The notes under the pieces: model-generated | What the model saw: only the letters and a program-made list of their open reading frames with translations | Told to the model about the DNA's origin: nothing | Database searches by the model: none | Shown: piece after piece, positions 1 to 6,069 of the stretch | Layout of the letters: every line of letters begins with the position of its first letter | Numbering within the stretch: the first letter of the stretch is position 1 | Assembly (NCBI GenBank): GCA_945860255.1 | Contig: CAMAQI010000046.1 | Span: 1 to 14,000, forward strand | DNA from: Methylacidiphilum caldifontis | GTDB taxonomy: Bacteria; Verrucomicrobiota; Verrucomicrobiia; Methylacidiphilales; CAMAQI01 | Length of the DNA stretch: 14,000 nt | Reading direction: 5' to 3' | Position numbers and translations under genes: made by a program

Positions 1-498
1 TTTTTCTCACGCGGTCGCCGTCACTTCGCTTTGGCGAGCCAAGACGGCGCAACGAACACAACTCCGACAAAGAGTACGGGGAAGATGCGGGAAATGCAAC
101 GACTCACTGAGATGATTCCCTCTGTTTCCTCCTGCGTCGGAAAACACCTACTCAGAATCTCTCCCGTTTCTTTGAAAAAAGGATTTTCAAAAAACGATCG
201 ACCTTCTCCTCAGGGGCTCGGCTTCGCCTCTCCTGGAATCAACCTCGGAGTCTCCTTGTCTCATTCATAAAAAAAGGGGGGAGGAGTTCTGACCCTAAGA
301 GCGTAAGCGATAGATCCCTGTTTTATTTATCGTCGCTAAAGCTCCTCTGGGTTTTGCCCCCGCACCAAACAATCAGACCCTGTTCTCTTATTTTTCGTTT
401 CACGAATGGTGTTCTCTGCGTTCTTTTGCGGCCATATTCCTTAAATGGTTTTCCTTAGAGATTTCTTAATTTCCCTTGGAACTGCGAATGACCCAAAA
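1..498. other. Gene-free region downstream of recA
   Basis: No convincing gene is seen here. One plus-strand frame is open from base 1 to 270, but its translation is low-complexity, lacks any recognisable motif and has no ribosome binding site, so it is probably chance. On the minus strand a GTG at 107 opens a 28-codon frame ending at 21 that reads like a bare signal peptide: a basic start, a hydrophobic core with FVGVVFV, then a small-residue cleavage-like end. It stops at once, so it could be the remnant of an exported-protein gene. The related phrases TCTGACCCT (288-296) and TCAGACCCT (373-381) occur in the same orientation and suggest a decayed repeat. No tRNA-like T-arm and no clear rho-independent terminator for recA was found. 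Confidence 0.5.
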
Positions 499-1599
499 TT
501 ATTCCGTTTTCTTCGGAGTAATCACCCCGAGGATATCGGTGTTTTTCACCTTGCCAATTTTCGCATACGTCGCCGTCATCAATTTTGAATAGAGCTCCGG
601 ATTTCGCTTTAATTCAGCAAGAGCCGCATCTCGACCTTGTGCCACTTGGACTCCTTCGTAATAGATCCAGGCCCCTTTCTTTTCGACGACATTCTGCTCC
701 ACTGCCAGATCCAAGAGCGATCCCTCACGCGAAATTCCTTCATTATACAAAATATCGAACTCACATTCCGTAAACGGAGGAGCCACTTTATTTTTAACGA
801 CTTTGATACGAGTCCGATTTCCAAAAACGGTCCCATCGGCACTCTTGAGTTGACCTATCCGACGAATATCAATTCGCACCGAAGCATAAAACTTAAGTGC
901 CTTCCCTCCAGGGGTCGTCTCTGGACTTCCAAACATGACCCCAATTTTTTCGCGGATTTGATTCGTGAAAATACAGCAGGTCTTCGCTCGGCTAATCACC
1001 GCCGTTAATTTTCTCATCGCTTGACTCATAAGCCGCGCTTGAGCCCCTACCGAGGCATCTCCGATCTGTCCCTCTAACTCCGACTTTGTAATTAAAGCTG
1101 CGACGGAGTCCAAAACGACCACATCGACCGCATTCGACTTAATCAAAGTCTCCACAATCTGAAGCGCCTCCTCCCCTGAACTTGGCTGTGAAACGAGTAG
1201 CTCGTTCATATTCACCCCCAGCTTACGGGCATACTGTGGATCTAAAGCATGTTCAACATCAATAAAAGCCGCCACTCCCCCCATTCGCTGAGCTTCTGCA
1301 ATCACCGTCAACGTCAATGTCGTTTTTCCTGAGGATTCAGGGCCATAGACTTCAATAATCCGACCGCGAGGAAATCCACCGGCTCCCAAAGCATGATCGA
1401 TCACAATGGCCCCCGTCGGAATCACCTCGATATCGAGCTTCGATCCTTGGTCCCCCAAGCGCATAATCGCCCCCTCACCGTACTCCTTGGCAATCGCCTG
1501 AAGTGCAAGATCAAGATTCTTATCTTTAACTGCTTGTGCTTTGTTTTCCGGTTTCTCGGATTTTAAATCCGCTGTCTTTGCGTCTGTTTTTGCTGCCAT
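499..1599 (-). CDS. recA: Recombinase RecA
   Basis: RecA is the DNA-dependent ATPase that forms filaments on single-stranded DNA, pairs homologous strands and triggers LexA self-cleavage in the SOS response. The 366-residue product has the full family architecture. Residues 1-30 are a charged Lys/Ala-rich extension. The Walker A motif GPESSGKT is at 86-93, and Walker B ends in VVVLDS (D164). The DNA-binding loop region follows, with NQIREKIGVMFGSPETTPGG around 213-232. The C-terminal domain contains WIYYEG and ends in the basic segment KKTE. Length is slightly above the usual 345-355 residues because of the N-terminal extension. The ATG start is supported by AAAGGA about six bases upstream. 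A perfect TATAAT lies 55 bp upstream of the start, so recA probably has its own promoter although ruvX precedes it on the same strand. Identification is secure. Confidence 0.98.
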   Translation of the reverse strand: MAAKTDAKTADLKSEKPENKAQAVKDKNLDLALQAIAKEYGEGAIMRLGDQGSKLDIEVIPTGAIVIDHALGAGGFPRGRIIEVYGPESSGKTTLTLTVIAEAQRMGGVAAFIDVEHALDPQYARKLGVNMNELLVSQPSSGEEALQIVETLIKSNAVDVVVLDSVAALITKSELEGQIGDASVGAQARLMSQAMRKLTAVISRAKTCCIFTNQIREKIGVMFGSPETTPGGKALKFYASVRIDIRRIGQLKSADGTVFGNRTRIKVVKNKVAPPFTECEFDILYNEGISREGSLLDLAVEQNVVEKKGAWIYYEGVQVAQGRDAALAELKRNPELYSKLMTATYAKIGKVKNTDILGVITPKKTE

Positions 1600-1653
1600 A
1601 GAGTTCCTTTAGGTGATGAATTGTAAGTCGTCAAATTTCCTTATCTCCTTTTT

Positions 1654-1659
1654 ATTATA
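1654..1659 (-). promoter_or_regulatory. Probable -10 box of recA promoter
   Basis: The minus strand reads TATAAT here, a perfect sigma-70-type -10 hexamer in an AT-rich stretch 54 nt upstream of the recA ATG. No good TTGACA-like -35 box exists at 16-18 bp spacing, so the promoter may depend on an activator or use other contacts. Transcription would start near 1647, leaving a leader of about 47 nt that contains the AAAGGA ribosome binding site. Confidence 0.5.
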
Positions 1660-1716
1660 CAAAAAGATAAAAAGCAAGATATTTATCCCATTTCTTTCAT
1701 TAGAAATGCAAAAATG

Positions 1717-1734
1717 TTTCGGTGGAAACCGAAA
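1717..1734. promoter_or_regulatory. Compact palindrome upstream of recA (possible operator)
   Basis: TTTCGGT and ACCGAAA form perfect 7-bp inverted arms around the 4-bp centre GGAA. The arm-N4-arm layout resembles dimeric repressor operators, including several LexA boxes, but the sequence matches no LexA motif that I recognise. It lies about 58 bp upstream of the recA -10 box, farther than a typical blocking operator. A role in recA control is only inferred. Confidence 0.35.
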
Positions 1735-1770
1735 TCTCGACGTCGCTCAGATCGTTAAGAAAAATGCATT

Positions 1771-1858
1771 TTTTGCATCGATAGGGAGGATGGGGAGGAT
1801 AAATACAAAAACAATTTTCTTTGGTCTTTATTTGAACATCCTCTCTATCGATGCAAAA
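1771..1858. repeat. Long inverted repeat, 22-bp arms, between ruvX and recA
   Basis: The left arm 1771-1792 and the right arm 1837-1858 are reverse complements over 22 bp except for one position. They flank a 44-bp AT-rich centre. In a plus-strand transcript the odd position would be a G-U pair, so the stem would be fully paired. In a minus-strand transcript it would be an A-C mismatch. There is no T-tract directly after the stem, so it is not a standard rho-independent terminator. Alternatives are a miniature inverted-repeat element, a structured RNA or a protein-binding cruciform. It begins 37 bp beyond the compact palindrome and ends 19 bp from the first 89-bp repeat. Confidence 0.7.
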
Positions 1859-1877
1859 TTTTCCTCCCATGAAAACT

Positions 1878-1966
1878 CATCCATCGGAACTCGATGTGCT
1901 GTAAACGGGGGTCGAATTGTTTACCTGAAAGATCAATCCTTGGTTTCGATCTTTGACCGATTTATG
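1878..1966 (-). repeat. 89-bp gene-end repeat, copy 1 (after ruvX)
   Basis: This aligns without gaps to 2903-2991 (62 of 89 positions identical by my count). Conservation is concentrated at the ends: 17/20 at one end and 21/23 at the other, against 24/46 in the middle. On the minus strand it starts CATAAATCGGTCAAAG one base after the ruvX stop codon. The ends form imperfect terminal inverted repeats, CATAAATCGG against CATCCATCGG. No target-site duplication is visible. It resembles a small mobile or REP-like element, or a conserved 3'-end RNA structure. Confidence 0.65.
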
Positions 1967-1967
1967 T

Positions 1968-2384
1968 TTAGAGTAAGCTCATGCTATCAAGATAACCTTG
2001 AAGCAGGATGGAGGCGGAGACGCTATCGATTTTTGCGCGTTGATCTTTTGCCTTATGTCCTGCCTCTCGAAGTTGTCGTGTCGCTTGGACGGTCGTGAGG
2101 CGCTCGTCGATCAATTTTACCGGAAGACCGGTATAACTTTTTACCTTATCGGCAAAGGCTTTTGCTTTTTGAGCACTTTCTCCAAGGGTTCCATCCATGT
2201 TTTTAGGAAGGCCGATGATGATATCGGAGACCTCTTGTTGGAGGACTAAGGCACGAAGCGCTTCGTAAAGTTTATTTTCAGGCTCGGCGCTGATAAAAGG
2301 AAGTGGCTTAGCGAGCATTCGCATATCGTCACTGAGGGCGATCCCGACCCGTTTTGTTCCATAATCGAGCGCCATAATTTTCAT
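1968..2384 (-). CDS. ruvX: Holliday junction resolvase-like RuvX/YqgF
   Basis: RuvX (YqgF) is a small RNase H-fold nuclease that is essential in several bacteria and is linked to 16S rRNA 5'-end maturation and to junction resolution. The 138-residue product has the full set of family motifs: DYGTKRVGIALSD at residues 7-19, GLPKNMDGTLG at 58-68, DERLTT at 93-98, and the C-terminal helix segment with KIDSVSASILLQGYL at about 118-132. D7, E94 and D120 are the likely metal-binding acidic residues. The length is normal. It sits 42 bp downstream of the lipoprotein gene on the same strand and is followed directly by an 89-bp repeat. The start lacks a Shine-Dalgarno sequence. CCTCCTT lies just upstream instead, so initiation may be weak or SD-independent. 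A second in-frame ATG three codons on is possible but less typical of the family. Confidence 0.93.
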   Translation of the reverse strand: MKIMALDYGTKRVGIALSDDMRMLAKPLPFISAEPENKLYEALRALVLQQEVSDIIIGLPKNMDGTLGESAQKAKAFADKVKSYTGLPVKLIDERLTTVQATRQLREAGHKAKDQRAKIDSVSASILLQGYLDSMSLL

Positions 2385-2426
2385 AAGGAGGGGAATCTAT
2401 CTTAAAAAGAGGGAGCGCGTCACTTG

Positions 2427-2837
2427 TTATTTTTTAAGAACAACAGACCGATCAAACTTGACCCAGATCTCAGAGTAATACGTTTTCCATTTTTCCTCAG
2501 GGATATAAAGAGTGATCGGCTCGGTGATTTTAACTTGGCGGAGATGCCCTTGACCATCCACTCCAGAGACCCACCGATCCTCCCATCGAGTTTCGGTATG
2601 GGCGGGCTGAACGGTTGTTTTATCGGACTCTTTCTTTTTGAGTATCTTGTAGGTGGCTCCTGATTTTAATGCCGCTTCCGAGGCCTTTTTTTCTGCAGCC
2701 TGGCGAGCCGATTCGGCAGAATTTCCCGAGGCGACGATCCAATACGAACCATCTTTTTGCTGTTCGACATTAAGAATCGAAGTGGCACAGCCGCTTAAGA
2801 AAATGGCGCAGAGGATAAACAGGAATTGATGTTTCAT
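2427..2837 (-). CDS. Small predicted lipoprotein, function unknown
   Basis: The 136-residue protein starts with a lysine, then a hydrophobic stretch ending in the lipobox LSGC (14-17), so C17 should be lipidated after signal peptidase II cleavage and the protein anchored in a membrane facing the periplasm. Residues 25-40 suggest a beta hairpin (GSYWIVASGNS). An Ala/Glu/Lys helix then follows at 41-60, with SAESARQAAEKKASEAAL. This resembles small lipoproteins whose helix carries small-residue periodicity. The rest is mixed and polar. I recognise no catalytic motif. It lies between the L,D-transpeptidase and ruvX on the same strand, separated from the former by a spacer holding the second 89-bp repeat. 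A cell-envelope role would fit this neighbour but is only inferred. Confidence 0.8.
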   Translation of the reverse strand: MKHQFLFILCAIFLSGCATSILNVEQQKDGSYWIVASGNSAESARQAAEKKASEAALKSGATYKILKKKESDKTTVQPAHTETRWEDRWVSGVDGQGHLRQVKITEPITLYIPEEKWKTYYSEIWVKFDRSVVLKK

Positions 2838-2902
2838 GAGAGGAAACTCTACAAAATGAGAAAAGAGAAAAACAAAAAAAATGAACCTGTATTTTTAAAG
2901 TT

Positions 2903-2991
2903 CATCAATCGGAATTCAATGTCATTGGACTGGAGCAAAGAGTGTTTTCATTAAGGAGATATTCTTGGTTTCGCCCTTTGACCGATTTATG
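2903..2991 (-). repeat. 89-bp gene-end repeat, copy 2 (after L,D-transpeptidase)
   Basis: This is the same length as 1878-1966 and aligns to it without gaps. Its terminal inverted repeats are CATAAATCGG and CATCAATCGG (9/10). On the minus strand its first five bases, CATAA, include the TAA stop codon of the L,D-transpeptidase gene, so the element overlaps the gene end. It occupies most of the 149-bp spacer before the lipoprotein gene. Both copies abut the stop codon of a gene in the same orientation, which is unlikely for random insertion. Confidence 0.65.
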
Positions 2992-3730
2992 GATAGATTT
3001 CAACAGGAGTATTGATCGTCACTGAGGCAAAGAGTTTTTCAGAAATGAATGTGGGGAGGCGAATGCATCCGTGAGAGGCGGGGTATCCGGGGAGGATTCC
3101 GGCATGAAGTCCGAGTCCCTCATAAGTAAGGCGGAGGTAGTTTGGCATTGAGGAGGGAACATAACGAAGTCCCGCAGGAACCGATTGACCGGCTTCGGCA
3201 TTGGCATCGACGACGACTCCTTTGGCATTGACGAACGATCCGTAAAGATTCGATTTATGATTCTTGCTTTTTGAGAGAACTTTATAGACTCCTAACTTGG
3301 TTGCGTAGGCCTCTTTTCCAGAGGAGATATCACTTTCCATGACGAGGAGTGCCTCTTGAAATCCAAAAATTTTCTGCTCCTCGAGTTTAATCACGAGTTT
3401 GCTCAGCGGTTTTGTTTCATCGACTTTCCATGAAAATTTTGGCGTCGGAAGAACCCGTCCATTTAAAGTGCGTTGACGTTTGACGCGGGGGGTTCCTCCG
3501 TTTCTTTTTAATTCGGCATGTTGATTGTAAAGATTCGCTTTAAAATCCTCTTTCGGTTTTTTGAGTGTTTCTTTTGTCTCCCCTGTTTCTGATTCGAGAA
3601 GTGAGCGAATCGAGGCTTTTTTGACGGGCGTTGGCTCCTCCGCTTTGACCGCCTTGGCGACGATCTCTTCTGCATGGGATAGGCAGAGTAAAAAAAGAGA
3701 TAAAAGACCAATAAAAGATCGGAGAGCCAT
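2987..3730 (-). CDS. Exported L,D-transpeptidase (YkuD domain)
   Basis: L,D-transpeptidases cross-link peptidoglycan stem peptides, or attach proteins to them, in the periplasm, using a catalytic cysteine. The 247-residue product begins with a classical signal peptide (hydrophobic 5-18, cleavage probably after SHA at 20). A Lys/Glu/Pro-rich linker runs to about 95. The YkuD fold occupies 110-247, with the active-site block LHAG (H209) and SHGCIRLP (219-226, C222). All expected catalytic residues are present, so it should be active. The start follows directly from the signal peptide. No purine-rich SD precedes the ATG; CCTCCT does. A fair promoter ends only 12 bp before the ATG, so the mRNA may be nearly leaderless. 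It is divergent from ffh and heads the lipoprotein-ruvX strand run. Confidence 0.92.
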   Translation of the reverse strand: MALRSFIGLLSLFLLCLSHAEEIVAKAVKAEEPTPVKKASIRSLLESETGETKETLKKPKEDFKANLYNQHAELKRNGGTPRVKRQRTLNGRVLPTPKFSWKVDETKPLSKLVIKLEEQKIFGFQEALLVMESDISSGKEAYATKLGVYKVLSKSKNHKSNLYGSFVNAKGVVVDANAEAGQSVPAGLRYVPSSMPNYLRLTYEGLGLHAGILPGYPASHGCIRLPTFISEKLFASVTINTPVEIYP

Positions 3731-3742
3731 AGGAGGTAGTTC

Positions 3743-3771
3743 AGTGTAATCCGAACTCTTGAGCCGTTCAA
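3743..3771 (-). promoter_or_regulatory. Candidate promoter of the L,D-transpeptidase gene
   Basis: On the minus strand TTGAAC (3766-3771) and TACACT (3743-3748) are separated by exactly 17 bp, each matching the sigma-70 hexamers at four of six positions. The -10 box ends 12 bp before the ATG, so the predicted transcript would have only about 5-6 nt of leader. That fits the lack of a Shine-Dalgarno sequence. Confidence 0.4.
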
Positions 3772-3817
3772 TCCTTTTTTGTTTCCAAATTTGATTCCCT
3801 CGCTAGGAGAGAGGGTG

Positions 3818-5137
3818 ATGGCAAATCTATTATCAGACAAACTCCAGGAGGTTTTTAAGAACCTGCGCGGCTTCGGAAAACTTTCCGAGAGCAATGTGAC
3901 CGATGCGGTTCGTGAGGTGCGACTGGCACTTTTGGCTGCCGATGTGAACTATCAAGTGGCGAAAGAGCTCTGTGATGAGATCAAACAGAAGGCACTCGGA
4001 GAAGAGGTTCTGAAGTCGATTAAGCCCGGTGAACAGTTTGTCAAAATCTTTCACGATGAGCTGATTCTCAAGTTTACGGAGAAGCAACGATCTTTATCCT
4101 CGAATCGTCCCCTTCGAATTCTCCTTTGTGGTTTAAATGGAGCCGGAAAAACGACCAGTGCGGCAAAGCTCGCCGCTTATTTTAAAAAAAATAAAGAAGA
4201 GGTGGTGTTGGTGGCAGGGGATCTGAAACGCCCTGCGGCGATCAAACAGTTGCAAACGTTAGGAGAACAGATTCAAGTTCCTGTTCTTGCTTATCCCGAA
4301 GAGACCTCCGTGCAACGCGTCGCCGAAAGAGCTCAAGAGGATGCAAAAAGACTTTTTGCGAAGATTCTCATTTTTGATGCGGCGGGACGACTCGATGTCG
4401 ATGAGGATTTACTCAACGAACTTCAAGAGGTCTCAGAGGCTTGGAAACCGCAAGAGACCCTTCTTGTCGCCGATGCGGCCACCGGGCAAACCGCTGTGAA
4501 GGTCGCACAGGCCTTCCAAAGTAAGGTTTCATTGACCGGCGTAATCCTTTCCAAGTACGACGCCGATGCCCGTGGGGGAGCGGCTTTATCGCTTTTACAG
4601 GTCACGGGGTGTCCGATTCAATTCCTTGGAATTGGCGAAAAACCGGATGCGCTGGAGTTTTTTATGCCCCAACGAGTGGTCGATCGACTACTCGGAATGG
4701 GAGACATTATTGGATTGGTTCAGAAGGCCCAGGAGGAGTTCGATCTCGACTCAGGAATGAGACTTCAGGAGAAGATGAAGAAGAATAAATTCGATCTTCA
4801 GGACTTCTTGGATCAGATGCGTTTTATGAAGAAATTGGGGCCCCTGCAAAATCTGCTTGGCATGATCCCCGGAATGTCCCATATTGACCCTTCTCAAATT
4901 GATGAAAAGCGCCTTAAAAAAGTTGAGGCGATTGTTCTGTCGATGACCCCGTTGGAAAGAAAGAGGCCGGACGTGATGAACGCCCGACGTCGCCAACGGA
5001 TCGCCAAAGGCAGCGGCAATTCTGTAAGCGATGTTAATGACTTACTGCGACGATTTGAGGAAATGAAAAAAATGATGCAGAAGATGACTCAGGGAAATCC
5101 TGAGAAACTTCTCAAACAAATGATGAGCCGGCGCTAG
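3818..5137 (+). CDS. ffh: Signal recognition particle GTPase Ffh
   Basis: Ffh binds SRP RNA and the signal sequences of nascent membrane proteins and, with FtsY, delivers ribosomes to the SecYEG translocon. The 439-residue product has an N-terminal four-helix bundle (1-90), the GTPase domain with G1 GLNGAGKT (105-112) and DLKRPAA (135-141), and a methionine-rich M domain (from about 325) with KKLGPLQNLLGMIPGM and the RNA-binding segment RRQRIAKGSG (391-400). The ATG at 3818 is preceded by AGGAGAGAGG and gives the family N-terminus; an upstream in-frame TTG at 3779 has no such support. Two G motifs are unusual: G3 is DAAGR (187-191) instead of DTAGR, and G4 is SKYD (245-248) instead of TKLD. 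rpsP follows 32 bp downstream, as in many genomes. Confidence 0.97.
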   Translation: MANLLSDKLQEVFKNLRGFGKLSESNVTDAVREVRLALLAADVNYQVAKELCDEIKQKALGEEVLKSIKPGEQFVKIFHDELILKFTEKQRSLSSNRPLRILLCGLNGAGKTTSAAKLAAYFKKNKEEVVLVAGDLKRPAAIKQLQTLGEQIQVPVLAYPEETSVQRVAERAQEDAKRLFAKILIFDAAGRLDVDEDLLNELQEVSEAWKPQETLLVADAATGQTAVKVAQAFQSKVSLTGVILSKYDADARGGAALSLLQVTGCPIQFLGIGEKPDALEFFMPQRVVDRLLGMGDIIGLVQKAQEEFDLDSGMRLQEKMKKNKFDLQDFLDQMRFMKKLGPLQNLLGMIPGMSHIDPSQIDEKRLKKVEAIVLSMTPLERKRPDVMNARRRQRIAKGSGNSVSDVNDLLRRFEEMKKMMQKMTQGNPEKLLKQMMSRR

Positions 5138-5169
5138 GCGAAAGCCGAAAGCCGCAAGGAAAGGTAACG

Positions 5170-5415
5170 ATGGCATTATCAATTCGACTTCGACGAGACG
5201 GAACCAAGAATTCACCCTACTACCGTGTAGTGGTGACGGAAGGCCGTAGTAAACGTGACGGCAAATTTGTCGAGCAAGTGGGAACGTATGACCCCAAAAA
5301 AACAGGGGTCAACTACGCTCTTAAAAGCGACCGTGTTGCGTATTGGATGAAAGTGGGAGCGAGACCGAGTGAAACGGTGGCTTCGATGATCAAACGCATC
5401 GCGAAAGCAAAATAA
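5170..5415 (+). CDS. rpsP: 30S ribosomal protein bS16
   Basis: bS16 is a small-subunit protein that binds 16S rRNA early in assembly of the 5' domain. The 81-residue product matches the whole family: MALSIRLRRDGTKNSPYYRVVV at the start, then a DGKFVEQVGTYDP block (30-42), the YALKSDRVAYWMKVGARPSETV segment and a basic C-terminal tail. The length is typical. AAGGAAAGG a few bases before the ATG is a good ribosome binding site. It lies between ffh and khpA on the same strand with short gaps, so it is almost certainly co-transcribed with them. Confidence 0.98.
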   Translation: MALSIRLRRDGTKNSPYYRVVVTEGRSKRDGKFVEQVGTYDPKKTGVNYALKSDRVAYWMKVGARPSETVASMIKRIAKAK

Positions 5416-5439
5416 GCTTCATTTGAAATTTTCCAGACC

Positions 5440-5670
5440 GTGAAATACTTCCTGGAATTTGTCCTCGCTCGGCTGGTCGATTATCCCGACGACGTGGATG
5501 TCCAGGAGGTCTCCACGGATCGAGGAATCGTCTTTTATCTTACGGTTCATCCTGAGGATGCCGGAAAGATTATTGGGAAGGGGGGACGTACGATCAGCTC
5601 GATCCGTGCCCTCCTCACTGCTGCCGCACCCAAACCGGAAATGCGCATCACCGTGAAACTCTGCGAATAG
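5440..5670 (+). CDS. khpA: KH-domain RNA-binding protein KhpA
   Basis: KhpA (YlqC) is a single KH-domain protein that binds RNA and in Gram-positive bacteria partners with KhpB (Jag/EloR). The 76-residue product starts at a GTG (KYFLEFVLARLVDYPDDV), has a central beta region, and carries the KH signature IIGKGGRTI at 43-51 with an intact GxxG loop. Its length equals that of the usual family member. The gap to rpsP is 24 bp and no strong SD is evident, so it may rely on readthrough from rpsP. In many genomes rimM, trmD and rplS follow next; here they do not, and about 400 bp of gene-free DNA comes instead. Confidence 0.92.
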   Translation: MKYFLEFVLARLVDYPDDVDVQEVSTDRGIVFYLTVHPEDAGKIIGKGGRTISSIRALLTAAAPKPEMRITVKLCE

Positions 5671-5736
5671 TCCTATTTCTATTATGAGGAATCGATTTGC
5701 CTCTTAAAATAGATCACCCAAAGGGGTGTCTCAATC

Positions 5737-5775
5737 TCGGGAGCGATCCCGAAGGTGCGCATGCGCGTCAACCTA
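5737..5775 (+). repeat. 39-bp direct repeat, copy 1
   Basis: It matches 5907-5945 at 33 of 39 positions with no gaps and in the same orientation. The best-conserved core is GTGCGCATG followed by GCGTCAAC. The two copies start exactly 170 bp apart. The function is unknown; it could mark the ends of a decayed element. Confidence 0.65.
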
Positions 5776-5792
5776 GCACACGAAAAGGCAGA

Positions 5793-5825
5793 TTTAACCG
5801 CAGAGGGCACAGAGGGCCACAGAGG
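5793..5825 (+). repeat. Tandem CAGAGGG-type motif
   Basis: After TTTAACC come three near-identical units of about 9-10 bases, each containing CAGAGG (GCAGAGGG, ACAGAGGG, ACAGAGG). I recall similar 'AACCGCAGAGG...CACAGAGG' strings scattered in the intergenic DNA of many unrelated bacteria, but cannot check that here. It lies between the two 39-bp direct repeats. Confidence 0.55.
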
Positions 5826-5906
5826 AAAATTCAATTCTCTATTTTTGAAAGCAAAGATAACCGCCTTTTTCTCCGACTTAAACCGATTTATTGCGTTAGG
5901 AATCTA

Positions 5907-5945
5907 TCGGGAGTGATCACGCAAGTGCGCATGGGCGTCAACTTA
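5907..5945 (+). repeat. 39-bp direct repeat, copy 2
   Basis: Second copy of the unit at 5737-5775, with six substitutions and no gaps. The conserved core reads GTGCGCATGGGCGTCAAC in this copy. Together the copies bracket about 130 bp that includes the CAGAGGG-type motif. Confidence 0.65.
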
Positions 5946-5996
5946 AGCTCCCTCTCATAGAGCGAACTTTCAAAAAAACCATTCTCACACGAAGCA

Positions 5997-6028
5997 CCTG
6001 TCCCCCATGGAATGGGGAATAGCACAGG
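5997..6028 (-). other. Imperfect hairpin downstream of the permease gene
   Basis: An inner stem CCCCAT/ATGGGG with a 3-base loop is enclosed by an outer stem CCTGT/ACAGG, with an asymmetric bulge between them. It lies about 40 bp after the permease stop codon. No U-tract follows immediately on either strand (the nearest T-run is about 20 nt away on the minus strand), so it is at best a weak terminator. Confidence 0.35.
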
Positions 6029-6069
6029 AATGAAGCGGATTTTTTGCATTTTCTCTTCTCTTAAGTTGA

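Larger units (their letters stand above)
5671..6069. other. Gene-free spacer with degenerate repeats
   Basis: This lies between the convergent ends of khpA and the permease gene. No credible coding sequence was found. The open frame at 5697-5960 starts without an SD and translates repeat DNA. The spacer holds two 39-bp direct repeats, a tandem CAGAGGG-type motif and an imperfect hairpin. It occupies the place where rimM-trmD-rplS often sit, which suggests that an insertion or rearrangement ended the operon here. Confidence 0.7.

Noticed and set aside
1..270. Plus-strand frame open from the window edge to 270, containing a 79-residue ORF at 31-270
   Set aside because: No SD, no motif and a composition unlike the real genes here; the opposite strand shows equally good short frames. 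Treated as chance, though a partial gene end cannot be fully excluded.
276..360. tmRNA-like or SRP-RNA-like stretch with G/C-rich ends and a CACCA string
   Set aside because: It has no conserved tmRNA termini, tag frame or SRP loop motif, and no pairing of the ends that I could build.
1613..2098. 161-residue plus-strand ORF across the recA-ruvX spacer
   Set aside because: It runs through the inverted repeat, the 89-bp repeat and into ruvX antisense, lacks homology that I can recognise, and has no ribosome binding site.
5697..5960. 87-residue ORF after khpA as a possible RimM remnant
   Set aside because: The translation covers the direct repeats and the CAGAGGG-type motif and shows no RimM-like residues.
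5997..6028. Rho-independent terminator for the permease unit
   Set aside because: The stem has an asymmetric internal bulge and no U-tract follows directly on either strand. Kept only as an imperfect hairpin.
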